DNA from: Casp-actino8 sp001510335
Lineage (GTDB): Bacteria > Actinomycetota > Acidimicrobiia > Acidimicrobiales > Ilumatobacteraceae
DNA length: 64,000 nucleotides
NCBI GenBank assembly: GCA_027729635.1
Contig: JAQCEM010000009.1
Span: 4,617-68,616, forward strand
Reading direction: 5' to 3'
In this document: one piece after another, positions 1 through 8,292 of the stretch
Position numbering within the stretch: the stretch's first letter is position 1
How the letters are laid out: each line of letters begins with the position of its first letter
Program-made: the position numbers and the translations under genes
Notes under the pieces: generated by a model
What the model was told of the DNA's origin: nothing
What the model saw: only the letters and a program-made list of their open reading frames with translations
Database searches by the model: none

Positions 1-547
1 TTCCAGCACCAATCTTCATGCCTTCGCTATTGATTGCCGGCACCCACTCGTATGAGTTAAGACGTGGCGATTCCCAAAACTCGGCGTGCAATCGAGCAAC
101 AGTCTTCAACGCGTTCATTGCGTCCTTGGCATTGACACCTACCGACTGATCGCCTTCACGCAAATGTCCCAAATCTTGCATCAGCAACACATAGTCATCG
201 GATTCGTATTCGGCCATGACTGCATACGCCTGCGGTACAACGCTTAACTGCGGAGCGACTTCAGAATAAAAGCGGGCCTCACGTTCAAAAACGCGAGCCG
301 GTCCGAGCATGCCACGAATGTTGGGATCTTGAGTGGGGATTTTGCAGATGATGTCACGAGGTCCGGATCCACCGGTATACGTGACAACTAGTCGACCAAC
401 TTCGCCCATGAAACCGATGCCGGCACCCATGTTCTGAGCCTCAACCGTGGCAACAGATGTTGCCTCGTTGATTGTTCCGCCTGAACGCAAAGCGCCGGTG
501 AGCCACTCGGCAGTGACTGCTGCGGTTGTCGTCGGTAGTGATGTCAT
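1..547 (-). CDS. Phosphotransferase / ecdysteroid-kinase-like protein (3' truncated by window edge)
   Basis: The frame is open from an ATG at 547 to the left edge: 182 codons, with the C-terminal half missing. The N-terminus (MTSLPTTTAAVTAEWLTGAL) and the segment MGAGIGFMGEVGRL closely resemble the two complete kinase-like proteins at 10566-11660 and 52978-54027. It continues with a CKIPT strand and an LLMQDL segment, which fit the N-lobe of the aminoglycoside phosphotransferase / EcKinase fold. The catalytic loop would lie off the window. The start is supported by AGGGGAAATC directly upstream. The substrate is unknown; relatives phosphorylate small hydroxylated metabolites. Confidence 0.75.
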   Translation of the reverse strand, partial: MTSLPTTTAAVTAEWLTGALRSGGTINEATSVATVEAQNMGAGIGFMGEVGRLVVTYTGGSGPRDIICKIPTQDPNIRGMLGPARVFEREARFYSEVAPQLSVVPQAYAVMAEYESDDYVLLMQDLGHLREGDQSVGVNAKDAMNALKTVARLHAEFWESPRLNSYEWVPAINSEGMKIGAG

Positions 548-597
548 GATTTCCCCTATGTGAAACGTTGGTTGAACAATGCAGATTAATGGTCAAA

Positions 598-1104
598 TCA
601 TTGTCGTGGTGATGGAGTGAAACGTCCTGGTGTGAAAGCCGTGTCCACAAATTCCTTATGGTCCCAGTCGTGAGTTAACGCACGGTGGGCAATCCGCCAA
701 TCGCCATCACGACATTCAAAGCGGTCAAAGTATCGCCCACAAAATTGTTCAAGAAATTCTCTGCCTTGAGAGGAGTCGGCGACGCGGTGCCAAGCTAACA
801 CTTGAGTTTCGACATGGGCAACTGTCGGTGACTCAAAGCGAATACTTGGGGATCCACAAAAGTGAGTCGTTGCGATGGCGTACTCGCGAAGCTTCTTGGT
901 GGCGTGAATAGCGAACTCGGTACCGAGACCGACAAAACTTCCGTGGTCGTCCGTGGCATCAGGGTGGTACACCGAAGCCACCAATTCGGCATCACATCGA
1001 TCAATGCCGTGGCAGTAGTCAATCAGGCACTGGTGAATCGTCGCAATTGCCGTCAAGGCTTCGACGGGGGACAGTGGGCCAAAGACCTGCTCAGGAGTCG
1101 TCAT
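598..1104 (-). CDS. SnoaL-like / nuclear transport factor 2-fold protein
   Basis: 168 aa. The start MTTPEQVFGP is followed by an alpha+beta cone typical of SnoaL_4/NTF2-like proteins: helix with YCHGIDRCD, the strand YHPDATDDHG, and the C-terminal strands RYFDRFECRDGDWRIAHR. Such domains act as small isomerases, dehydratases or hydrolases, or only bind ligands; the reaction cannot be read from sequence. It lies 50 bases upstream of the kinase-like gene on the same strand, so the two are probably co-transcribed. It is one of four SnoaL-like genes in the window, all beside catabolic enzymes. No classical RBS is evident. Confidence 0.8.
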   Translation of the reverse strand: MTTPEQVFGPLSPVEALTAIATIHQCLIDYCHGIDRCDAELVASVYHPDATDDHGSFVGLGTEFAIHATKKLREYAIATTHFCGSPSIRFESPTVAHVETQVLAWHRVADSSQGREFLEQFCGRYFDRFECRDGDWRIAHRALTHDWDHKEFVDTAFTPGRFTPSPRQ

Positions 1105-1228
1105 AATGATTTAGGGTAGTGCCTCGCGAGATAATTAATCGTCGGGTAAGTTTTCCCACGGCGGTCAGAACTAAGATTTCATCAGGTCACGGAAGTGGTC
1201 GCTTGTTTTTGTTGCAAAAGGGGAAATC

Positions 1229-1654
1229 ATGGCTCAAGTTCCGGTAACTGAAGGCGTCTTCACGTGGCCCTCAGAAGCACCTCAACTCATTGGTAGTCGT
1301 TGTGTCGCTTGCGGAAACCACATGTTTCCCGTGCAATCAGGTTGTCCGAAGTGCACAGGTGACAAGACTGAGCAAGTTCTTCTCGGTCGTCGCGGCACTT
1401 TGTGGACCTGGACTGTTCAAGGTTTTCCGCCCAAAGCACCACCATATGCGGGCGATGTCGATCCAAAGACCTTCAAGGCCTTTGGTGTCGGCTATGTCGA
1501 ATTGCCAGGTCAGATCAAAGTCGAAGCTCGTTTGACCGAGGCCGATCCTGAGAAGCTAAAGATTGGTATGGAAATGGAAATGGTCATCGTTCCGCTATCG
1601 ACTGATGCCTCCGGAAATGAAGTTGTCACATTCGCATTCGCGCCGGTGGCGTGA
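1229..1654 (+). CDS. Zn-ribbon OB-fold protein (DUF35 family)
   Basis: 141 aa. A rubredoxin-like zinc ribbon with C25-x2-C28 and C39-x2-C42 is followed by an OB fold (GTLWTWTVQGF, FGVGYVEL, LKIGMEMEM). DUF35 proteins commonly partner thiolase-like proteins, shielding acyl-CoA; in steroid side-chain degradation the pair ChsH2-DUF35 and Ltp2 forms a retro-aldolase. The thiolase-like gene follows 35 bases downstream, as expected for a complex. The start has the leader AGGGGAAATC-ATG, identical over 13 bases to that of the divergent gene at 547. It is first in an eight-gene plus-strand run. Confidence 0.88.
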   Translation: MAQVPVTEGVFTWPSEAPQLIGSRCVACGNHMFPVQSGCPKCTGDKTEQVLLGRRGTLWTWTVQGFPPKAPPYAGDVDPKTFKAFGVGYVELPGQIKVEARLTEADPEKLKIGMEMEMVIVPLSTDASGNEVVTFAFAPVA

Positions 1655-1689
1655 AAAGTTTTATCGGATATTGAGCCAGGGAGAAAACA

Positions 1690-2838
1690 ATGAGTACTGA
1701 AGTCGCCATCGTCGGAATTGGAATGCACGAATTCGGTCGCACCGAAGGCGTGACGGGTATGGAACAAGGCGTCATCGCCGTTCGTCGAGCATGTGCTGAC
1801 GCCGGAGTGAAGTGGGAAGATGTCCAATTCGCTTTTGGTGGATCGGCCGCGGCTGGGGCTGCTGACACCATGGTGTCGCAACTTGGTTTGACTGGTCTGC
1901 AGTTCATCAACGTCGCCAATGGTTGTGCGACGGGTGGCTCGGCTTTGTTCTCGGCCTACAACACCATTCGTTCAGGTGTTTTTGATCTTGGTATCGCGAT
2001 CGGCTTCGACAAGCATGAGCGAGGAGCCTTCCGAGTTGACACTCGCGGTGCGGGTCTTGGCAACTGGTATGGCGCATCTGGTTTGGCGCTCACCACGCAG
2101 TTCTTTGGTATGAAGATCAACCGTTACATGCACGAGTACGGCATCTCGCACAGCACCTTGGGCAAGGTTTCCGAAAAAGCATTCCGTAATGGCTCGATGA
2201 ACCCCATGGCCTGGCGTCGTAAGCCCATCTCTGAACAAGAAGCCCTTGATTCGCTGATGCTGTCATACCCATTGACCCAATACATGTTCTGTTCGCCCGG
2301 TGAAGGTGGCGTTGCGCTCATCTTGGCTCGCGCCGATAAGGCTCACCTGTACACCGACAAGCCCATCTTCTTGGATGCTGCAGTTGTTCGTAGTCGTCGC
2401 TTCGGAAGTTTTGAAGTATTGGCACCGTCCATTGCTCTCGAGCACAACGCTGGACCGACCGTTGATTCGTCGAAGGCCGCTTTCGAAATGGCTGGCATCG
2501 GACCAGAAGACATCGACATTGCTCAGTTGCAAGACACCGAGGCTGGTGCCGAAGTGATGCATATGGCCGAAAACGGATTCTGCGAACACGGAGAGCAAGA
2601 GTTCATGATTCAGGCTGGTGAAACTGAGATCGGTGGCAAGTTCCCGGTGAATACCGACGGTGGTTGCTTGGCAAACGGTGAACCGATTGGTGCATCTGGC
2701 TTGCGTCAGGTGTATGAAAACGTTCTGCAACTTCGTGGTCAAGCTGGTGCTCGTCAGGTGCCTAATGATCCCAAGGTTGCGTACACGCATGTGTATGGAG
2801 CTCCCGGCATTTCGGGCGTCACCATTCTGTCACGCTGA
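1690..2838 (+). CDS. Thiolase-like lipid-transfer protein (probable Ltp2-type aldolase or SCP-x thiolase)
   Basis: 382 aa, normal thiolase fold length. The nucleophile-position cysteine is present (VANGCATGG, C79). The usual C-terminal GHP histidine motif is replaced by GGCLANGEPIGASGLRQ, with Glu for His, and the NEAF-type motif reads QDTEAGAEV. Loss of canonical thiolase His residues is characteristic of Ltp2-like retro-aldolases that pair with DUF35 proteins and cleave beta-hydroxyacyl-CoA side chains; a tyrosine in THVYGAPG near the C-terminus fits that group. Preceded by CCAGGGAGAAAACA. A true thiolase cannot be excluded, but the replaced His argues against it. Confidence 0.82.
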   Translation: MSTEVAIVGIGMHEFGRTEGVTGMEQGVIAVRRACADAGVKWEDVQFAFGGSAAAGAADTMVSQLGLTGLQFINVANGCATGGSALFSAYNTIRSGVFDLGIAIGFDKHERGAFRVDTRGAGLGNWYGASGLALTTQFFGMKINRYMHEYGISHSTLGKVSEKAFRNGSMNPMAWRRKPISEQEALDSLMLSYPLTQYMFCSPGEGGVALILARADKAHLYTDKPIFLDAAVVRSRRFGSFEVLAPSIALEHNAGPTVDSSKAAFEMAGIGPEDIDIAQLQDTEAGAEVMHMAENGFCEHGEQEFMIQAGETEIGGKFPVNTDGGCLANGEPIGASGLRQVYENVLQLRGQAGARQVPNDPKVAYTHVYGAPGISGVTILSR

Positions 2839-2867
2839 TCACATCTTTATTCATTCACTGAGTTCAC

Positions 2868-3332
2868 ATGTGGCTTGACCCGATACAACAACTTGTTGAA
2901 CGGCAAGCGATTGTTGATGTCATTTATGCCTATTGTCGCAATGTTGATTTAGTGAACGAGGCAGCGGTTGCCGATTGCTTTACTGAAGATTGCACCGTGG
3001 ATTACGGTCCAGGAATGGGTGCTATCACGCGTGGAAAAGAAAATATCCGCGAGCGACTTGGCCTCGGGCTTCATCGGTTCGCCGCGACAAGTCACCATGT
3101 TTCAAATATTGAAGTTGTGTTTGATTCCGATGATTCCGCGCGCGCGATTACTTACTTATATGCCTGGCATCGTTTTCCTGGAGATCAACCCGACGCTCAT
3201 TTATGGGCCCAGTATCACGATCGAATGAGCAAAGTGCAGGGTCGCTGGTTGATCGCTGACCGAGTACTGAAGGTCGCAGGACAAGAAGCGTTTGATATTC
3301 CGTGGTATCCCATAGGACGACAGGAGAAATAG
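2868..3332 (+). CDS. SnoaL-like domain protein
   Basis: 154 aa. Typical SnoaL_4 start: VERQAIVDVIYAYCRNVDLVN, then CFTEDCTVDYG and the C-terminal DRMSKVQGRWLIADR strand. Likely an isomerase/dehydratase-like accessory enzyme of the pathway encoded by its neighbours. It ends 2 bases before the ATG of the acyl-CoA ligase at 3335, so the two are translationally close. The reaction is unknown. Confidence 0.82.
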   Translation: MWLDPIQQLVERQAIVDVIYAYCRNVDLVNEAAVADCFTEDCTVDYGPGMGAITRGKENIRERLGLGLHRFAATSHHVSNIEVVFDSDDSARAITYLYAWHRFPGDQPDAHLWAQYHDRMSKVQGRWLIADRVLKVAGQEAFDIPWYPIGRQEK

Positions 3333-3334
3333 AC

Positions 3335-4912
3335 ATGGCCATTTTGACGCAAACACACGTCGCCGATCGTGGGAGCGAAATTGCTCTCGTTGATGAAACA
3401 CACAGTGTTACGTGGGCTGAACTTGATGAGCGAGTGAACCGTTTAGTGAATGGTCTTCGCTCGCACGGACTCATAACCGGTGACACGATCGCAGTGGTGG
3501 CAGGAAACCAGTGTGAATGGTTCGAAATCGCTATGGCGTGTGCTCACGGCGGTTGGACCTATGTGCCTGTCAACTGGCACTGGGTGGCGGACGAACTTGC
3601 GTATGTGTACGCCGATGCTGACACGAAGGCAGTGATTGTTGATCAACGATTTGATGCTGCCGTGTCGGCCTCATTGAAAGATGACCGGGCAAATGTAGTT
3701 TCAGTTGTCGTTGGTATCGGAACGACCGACGATGCTGCAGTTCGACGTGATTCACGTTTTATTGATTTTGAAACGGTTCTCGCTTCTGCAAGTGCTGATG
3801 AACCTACTGATCAAATGCTTGGTGGTCCGATGTTCTATACGTCTGGTACCACTGGTCGGCCGAAGGGTGTACGTGGTGCGTTATCGGGTGGTATGGCCAT
3901 GACTCCCGACATTATGAAGTTCATTGCCGCCGGCTTTTCAAACTTCTTGCCGATTCCTGGGCGAACGATGTTGTGTGGACCGTTTTATCACTCGGCTCAA
4001 TGGGCCTTCTCGTTCTTCCCGATGATCGGCGGATCGACAACAGTCATGCAACACAAGTACGACTCGGCAGCAATGTTGCAGATGATTGATCGCTACTCGT
4101 GCACCAATGTGCATCTTGTTCCGACGCAGATGAAACGACTGCTTGATTTGCCAGCGGAAGTGAAAAATGAATTCTCAGGAGCATCTCTAACGACCGTGTG
4201 GCATGGCGCCGCACCGTGTCCTCCAGCAGTAAAGCGCGGACTCATCGACTGGTGGGGTCCGAAGATCACCGAGTATTACGGCAGTACCGAAGGTTCCATT
4301 ATCTCGACAGTTTCTTCAACCGAGTGGTTAGCAAAAGGCGGAAGCGTCGGTAAACCGCTCGACTCTGTTGAAGTCATCGTGGTGAACGATGAGAGTCAGC
4401 CAGTTGCCCAAGGTCAAGAAGGCACGCTCTATTTCAAAAACAAAATGGGCACCGACTTCTCGTACCACAACGATGAAGCAAAGACTCGTGATTCTCATCT
4501 TGAGCCAGGAGTCTTTACGACAGGTGATGTTGGATACATCGACTCTGATGGTTATCTCTGGCTATCAGATCGCAAGATTGACATGATCATCTCTGGTGGA
4601 GTGAATATCTATCCCGCCGAGATTGAAGGCGTGATTTCGGCGCACCCCGCAGTTGAAGATGTGGCAGTGATCGGAGTACCCGATGAAGATTTTGGCGAAA
4701 GCGTGAAGGCGCTCGTTCAGGTGGTCGAAGGAATCTCGGCGTCACCAGAAACTGCTCAAGCGATCATTGCGCATTGTCGTGAATTTTTGGCTGGTTACAA
4801 AGCCCCTCGTTCGGTTGACTTTGTTCAACATATTCCGCGTACCGGAACGGGCAAGATTCAAAAGCAACCATTACGGGCTCCGTATTGGGAAGGCCACCAA
4901 CGTCGCATCTAA
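3335..4912 (+). CDS. AMP-dependent acyl-CoA synthetase (FadD-like)
   Basis: 525 aa. Activates a carboxylic acid to the acyl-AMP and then the CoA thioester. The P-loop-like motif YTSGTTGRPKG begins at residue 168, YYGSTEG is the adenine-binding motif, TTGDVGY carries the ribose-binding Asp, DRKIDMIISGG is the hinge, and GTGKIQK carries the C-terminal catalytic Lys. The start at 3335 is chosen over an upstream in-frame ATG at 3302 because CAGGAGAAATAGAC precedes it and 3302 lies inside the previous gene. Within a run of CoA-ester enzymes it probably primes the substrate for retro-aldol or beta-oxidative shortening. Substrate unknown. Confidence 0.9.
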   Translation: MAILTQTHVADRGSEIALVDETHSVTWAELDERVNRLVNGLRSHGLITGDTIAVVAGNQCEWFEIAMACAHGGWTYVPVNWHWVADELAYVYADADTKAVIVDQRFDAAVSASLKDDRANVVSVVVGIGTTDDAAVRRDSRFIDFETVLASASADEPTDQMLGGPMFYTSGTTGRPKGVRGALSGGMAMTPDIMKFIAAGFSNFLPIPGRTMLCGPFYHSAQWAFSFFPMIGGSTTVMQHKYDSAAMLQMIDRYSCTNVHLVPTQMKRLLDLPAEVKNEFSGASLTTVWHGAAPCPPAVKRGLIDWWGPKITEYYGSTEGSIISTVSSTEWLAKGGSVGKPLDSVEVIVVNDESQPVAQGQEGTLYFKNKMGTDFSYHNDEAKTRDSHLEPGVFTTGDVGYIDSDGYLWLSDRKIDMIISGGVNIYPAEIEGVISAHPAVEDVAVIGVPDEDFGESVKALVQVVEGISASPETAQAIIAHCREFLAGYKAPRSVDFVQHIPRTGTGKIQKQPLRAPYWEGHQRRI

Positions 4913-4965
4913 GCGGCACTAATCAAGTTACTTTTTAGCCGAATTGCCCAACGAAAGAAGTCATC

Positions 4966-5439
4966 ATGGGAACAGTTAGTTACACCCGTTGCTATCACCA
5001 AGGAATTCGTGTGCCGAATCTTGAACTAGCAATGAAAGAACTTGGTAACTCGCTGAGCGTGACTTGGTGTGAGCCCCAAGAGCGTGAACAGCATGTGTGG
5101 ACTCCGTCAGGTGGAGAACAGACGATTCCTTTGAAGTTCACGTATTCTGCTGAAGGTCCGCAGCACATTGAATTGCTTGAGGGTGCTCATGGCTCAATTT
5201 GGGATGGTCGTACAAATCCAGGTATTCATCACGTCGGTGTGTGGAGCGATGATGTCAAAGGCGAAACCGAGGCGCTTATTGCGCAAGGCTGGACTTTGGC
5301 AATGGCACAGGTGTCACCAGATAAGGGCTATGGGGCGTTCACCTATGTGCAGCCGCCGAGTGGATTGATTGTTGAACTGGTGTGGAGCGCCATTAAGCCG
5401 ATGTTTGATCGTTGGTTCGCCGGAGGACCGCTCGGCTAA
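4966..5439 (+). CDS. VOC / glyoxalase-fold protein
   Basis: 157 aa with two beta-alpha-beta-beta-beta modules. The first opens with YTRCYHQGIRVPNLELAM, the second with NPGIHHVGVWSDD, ending in PPSGLIVELVWSA. The His in HHVGV and the Glu in VELV sit at expected metal-ligand positions. The family includes epimerases, dioxygenases and lyases; the closest patterns are lactoylglutathione-lyase-like or methylmalonyl-CoA-epimerase-like, but function is not assignable. AACGAAAGAAGTCATC precedes the ATG. It is part of the same plus-strand run. Confidence 0.83.
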   Translation: MGTVSYTRCYHQGIRVPNLELAMKELGNSLSVTWCEPQEREQHVWTPSGGEQTIPLKFTYSAEGPQHIELLEGAHGSIWDGRTNPGIHHVGVWSDDVKGETEALIAQGWTLAMAQVSPDKGYGAFTYVQPPSGLIVELVWSAIKPMFDRWFAGGPLG

Positions 5440-5483
5440 TCGTTGAGTCTCGTCTCGTCTCGTTGATGTGATCATCACGAACG

Positions 5484-5489
5484 TACGCT
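5484..5489 (+). promoter_or_regulatory. Candidate -10 hexamer for leaderless transcript (TACGCT)
   Basis: TACGCT matches TANNNT and ends 6 bases before the ATG at 5496; there is no Shine-Dalgarno sequence. This is the arrangement of leaderless mRNAs in actinobacteria, where transcription starts at the A of ATG. It suggests the SDR gene has its own promoter inside the run. Confidence 0.5.
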
Positions 5490-5495
5490 TCGGTC

Positions 5496-6446
5496 ATGAC
5501 GACAACGAGTGGTTTTTCTGCAACATCAACAACCGATGAAGTTTTGGCAGGACTTGACCTGACTGGTCACCGATTCTTGGTGACTGGCGCATCAGGTGGA
5601 CTGGGGCTTGAGACCTCACGAGCATTGGCTTCTAAAGGTGCCATCGTGGTGATGGCTGCTCGCGATCAAGCCAAGAATGAAACTGCTGCTGCCGGAATTC
5701 GTGCGGTCCATCCCGATGCGAAGTTAGAAAGTCTGATTCTTGATTTGGGATCATTGACATCAGTACGGGCTGCGGCTGTCGAGTTTATGTCGCGCAACGT
5801 TGCGCTTCATGGGCTGATTCTGAATGCCGGAATTATGGCGACGCCACTTGGACACACGGTCGATGGATTTGAGCAACAATTTGGCGTTGATCATCTTGGA
5901 CACTTCTTGTTGGCTCGAGATTTGTTGCCACGTCTGGTTGAGTCGGCGCCAGCACGAGTGGTGGTTCTTAGCTCGGCTGGGCACCAAATGGGTGATGTTG
6001 ATTTTGATGACGTGAACTTTGAGCGTCGCGATTATGAGCCGTTCTTGGCCTATGGGGCCGCCAAGACGTGCAATGTGTTGCATGCAGTTGAAATTGATCG
6101 TCGTTATCGCGATCAAGGCGTGCGGGCCTTTGCGGTTCACCCTGGTGTGATTCACACCGAACTTGGTCGCTACATGACTGATGAAACCATGGCGTCACTC
6201 ATCTCTCGTTTATCTGAAAGCCCGGCAGCAATGGCTTGGAAATCGGCCGAACAAGGTGCTGCGACTTCGGTGTGGGCGGCGACATCGCCGTCGCTTGATG
6301 GCCGGGGTGGCGAGTATTGCGAGGACTGCAATGTGAGTGCAGTTGTCACTGATGGCGAACTCAATGAAGGGGGAGTGGCTGCCCGTGCGGTCGACCCAGC
6401 AAGGGCTTCGACCTTATGGGCTTTAAGCGAAAAGCTCGTCGGCTGA
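5496..6446 (+). CDS. Short-chain dehydrogenase/reductase (retinol-dehydrogenase-like)
   Basis: 316 aa. Rossmann dinucleotide motif TGASGGLG after DLTGHRFLV; NAG in LILNAGIMATP; catalytic Ser in VVLSSAGH; catalytic Tyr-Lys in YGAAKTCN. The longer C-terminus (about 60 residues beyond the classic 250) and the DVDFDDVNFERRDY segment match the retinol dehydrogenase / WW-oxidoreductase-like SDRs, which oxidise or reduce hydrophobic alcohols and carbonyls with NAD(P). Neighbouring carotenoid oxygenase and CoA-ester genes fit an isoprenoid substrate, but this is inference. Confidence 0.87.
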   Translation: MTTTSGFSATSTTDEVLAGLDLTGHRFLVTGASGGLGLETSRALASKGAIVVMAARDQAKNETAAAGIRAVHPDAKLESLILDLGSLTSVRAAAVEFMSRNVALHGLILNAGIMATPLGHTVDGFEQQFGVDHLGHFLLARDLLPRLVESAPARVVVLSSAGHQMGDVDFDDVNFERRDYEPFLAYGAAKTCNVLHAVEIDRRYRDQGVRAFAVHPGVIHTELGRYMTDETMASLISRLSESPAAMAWKSAEQGAATSVWAATSPSLDGRGGEYCEDCNVSAVVTDGELNEGGVAARAVDPARASTLWALSEKLVG

Positions 6447-6468
6447 TTTTCGACTCTCCTTTATTTGT

Positions 6469-6474
6469 TACGGT
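6469..6474 (+). promoter_or_regulatory. Candidate -10 hexamer for leaderless transcript (TACGGT)
   Basis: TACGGT ends 6 bases before the ATG at 6481. No RBS is present in the 34-base gap between the SDR stop and this start. The spacing is identical to the hexamer before the aminotransferase (36409-36414, minus), which has the same sequence. Confidence 0.5.
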
Positions 6475-6480
6475 GTCTTC

Positions 6481-6885
6481 ATGGCCACGATTCTCGCCCA
6501 CATCAAAGTAAAGCCTGGTTGCGAGGCGCAGTTTGAACAGATCTCCAAAGATCTATATGGAGCGAGTCACGGTAGCGAACCTGGTTTGTTGCGTTATGAG
6601 TATTGGCGAGGCTCAGAGCCACAGACCTATTACACGCTTTTAGCCTTCACCGATTTTCAAGCGTTCATTGCGCATCAAACGAGCGAGCATCACGAAGTTG
6701 CTTCGCCGTTGCTCGGCTCCGTTTTGGCTGGTCTTCGTTTGGAATGGGTTGACCCTATTCAAGGTGGATCTGAGTTGCCGCCCACCGAGAATCAGGATCT
6801 GAGTGATTCGCTCGATGAATTGACTCGCTCATACGCCAAGAGGTTTGCCGCGCAAGTGGCTCCATGGTGGAGCGAAGTTCGCTAG
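6481..6885 (+). CDS. Antibiotic-biosynthesis-monooxygenase (ABM) domain protein
   Basis: 134 aa. The N-terminal ~95 residues form a ferredoxin-like ABM domain: MATILAHIKVKPGCEAQFEQ, RYEYWRG, YYTLLAFTDFQAFIAHQTSEHHE. ABM proteins are cofactor-free monooxygenases or heme-handling dimers. A 35-residue C-terminal extension with a Trp-rich end (APWWSEVR) is unassigned. Immediately followed by the carotenoid oxygenase, so it may act on the same substrate. Confidence 0.78.
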   Translation: MATILAHIKVKPGCEAQFEQISKDLYGASHGSEPGLLRYEYWRGSEPQTYYTLLAFTDFQAFIAHQTSEHHEVASPLLGSVLAGLRLEWVDPIQGGSELPPTENQDLSDSLDELTRSYAKRFAAQVAPWWSEVR

Positions 6886-6925
6886 AAATGTAATAAGTAA
6901 TTCATCAACTGTTCGGGGGAACACT

Positions 6926-8281
6926 ATGACTGACATGATCGACCGAGATTCGGAAAAGACACCGTGGTTTTTGCGAGGCAATTACGCCCCGGTTTTCAAC
7001 GAAATCACTGACACCAATTTGCGAGTGACTGGTTCAATTCCGAAGAGTTTGTCGGGTCTCTATGTCCGCAATGGTTCAAACCCGAAAGATGGGCAGGCCG
7101 GCCACTGGTTCTTTGGTGACGGCATGGTGCACGGAATTCGCCTTGAGGGCGGTCAAGCGAAGTGGTATCGCAATCGCTATGTGCGTACCCCGAAGTGGGA
7201 AAAGGGTCTTGATGCGATGGACCCCGAGACCATGTTCGATCCGACTGCAAGTGCAGCCAATACCCACGTGCTCGGACACGCCGGTCGCATTTGGGCCTTA
7301 GAAGAAGGTCACTTGCCTTGGGAACTTTCGCGGGAACTCGAAACTATTGGCAGTGAAGATTTCGGCGGAAAACTCAAGACAGCATTTACAGCGCACCCGA
7401 AGTTGTGTCCCGAAACTAATGAATTGCATTTCTTTGGTTATTCAGCAGTCGCTCCGTTTTTGACCTATCACGTACTTGACGGCAACGGTCAGTTGGTGCA
7501 CACGGCCGACATCACTGTTCCGGCCGGCACGATGATGCATGACTTCATGATCACTCGAGATCATGCAATTTTCATGGACCTGCCCGTGGTGTTCAACCTC
7601 GACAAAATGGCAGAAGGACTTCCGCCGATTGGTTGGGATGACAACTATGGTGCCCGCATCGGCATCATGCCCCGAATGGGAACCGATAAAGATGTGCGTT
7701 GGTTCAACATTGACCCGTGCTACGTCTTCCACCCATTGAATGCTTACGTCGATGGCGATGAAGTGATTTGTGATGTTGGACGCCATGAATCAATGTGGCG
7801 CGGTTCAATGGACAGTTTCGAGCCGTGTTACATGTATCGCTGGTCGTTCAATATGAAGACTGGTGCTGTTCGTGAAACTCAAATCGACGACTGGGCCCAC
7901 GCGTTCCCACGAGTGGATGATCGCGTGATTGGTTTGAAGCATCGTTACGGCTGGGTTGCTGGTTCACGTCCTGGCGCAACCGGAGAAATGGGTGAGCCCG
8001 GCGTTGTGGCTCGTTACGACATGAGTGATGGCTCAAAGACCATTCATGATCTTGGACCAAACGCTCATCCTGGTGAATTTGTCTTTGTACAAGATTCAGC
8101 GTCAGCTAACGAAGACGAGGGTTATGCCATGGGGTTCGTCTACGACGATGCAACTGATTCAACTGACTTGGTCATTTTGGATGCCAGCAATCTTTCCAAG
8201 GCACCAGTCGCTCGTGTTCATCTGCCGCAGCGTGTTCCATTCGGCTTCCACGGAAGTTGGGTCGACGACTCAACCATGTAA
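6926..8281 (+). CDS. Carotenoid cleavage oxygenase (RPE65 family)
   Basis: 451 aa. Seven-bladed propeller, non-heme Fe(II) dioxygenase. The HWFFGDGMVHGI motif is diagnostic, and the four iron-ligand histidines are visible in TAHPKLCP, MMHDFMIT, YVFHPLNAY and FGFHGSWV. The family cleaves C=C bonds in carotenoids, apocarotenoids or stilbenes. The start at 6926 follows CGGGGGAACACT; an upstream ATG at 6845 lies within the preceding gene and is rejected. Placement after acyl-CoA ligase, SDR and ABM genes points to catabolism of an isoprenoid or stilbenoid, though retinal production cannot be excluded. Confidence 0.92.
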   Translation: MTDMIDRDSEKTPWFLRGNYAPVFNEITDTNLRVTGSIPKSLSGLYVRNGSNPKDGQAGHWFFGDGMVHGIRLEGGQAKWYRNRYVRTPKWEKGLDAMDPETMFDPTASAANTHVLGHAGRIWALEEGHLPWELSRELETIGSEDFGGKLKTAFTAHPKLCPETNELHFFGYSAVAPFLTYHVLDGNGQLVHTADITVPAGTMMHDFMITRDHAIFMDLPVVFNLDKMAEGLPPIGWDDNYGARIGIMPRMGTDKDVRWFNIDPCYVFHPLNAYVDGDEVICDVGRHESMWRGSMDSFEPCYMYRWSFNMKTGAVRETQIDDWAHAFPRVDDRVIGLKHRYGWVAGSRPGATGEMGEPGVVARYDMSDGSKTIHDLGPNAHPGEFVFVQDSASANEDEGYAMGFVYDDATDSTDLVILDASNLSKAPVARVHLPQRVPFGFHGSWVDDSTM

Positions 8282-8292
8282 AAAGTGGGCGA

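Noticed and set aside
2263..2790. 175-aa ORF antisense to the thiolase-like gene
   Set aside because: Shadow ORF lying wholly in a strongly supported gene.
3302..3334. Upstream ATG of the acyl-CoA ligase ORF
   Set aside because: Inside the SnoaL gene and without RBS; CAGGAGAAAT points to 3335.
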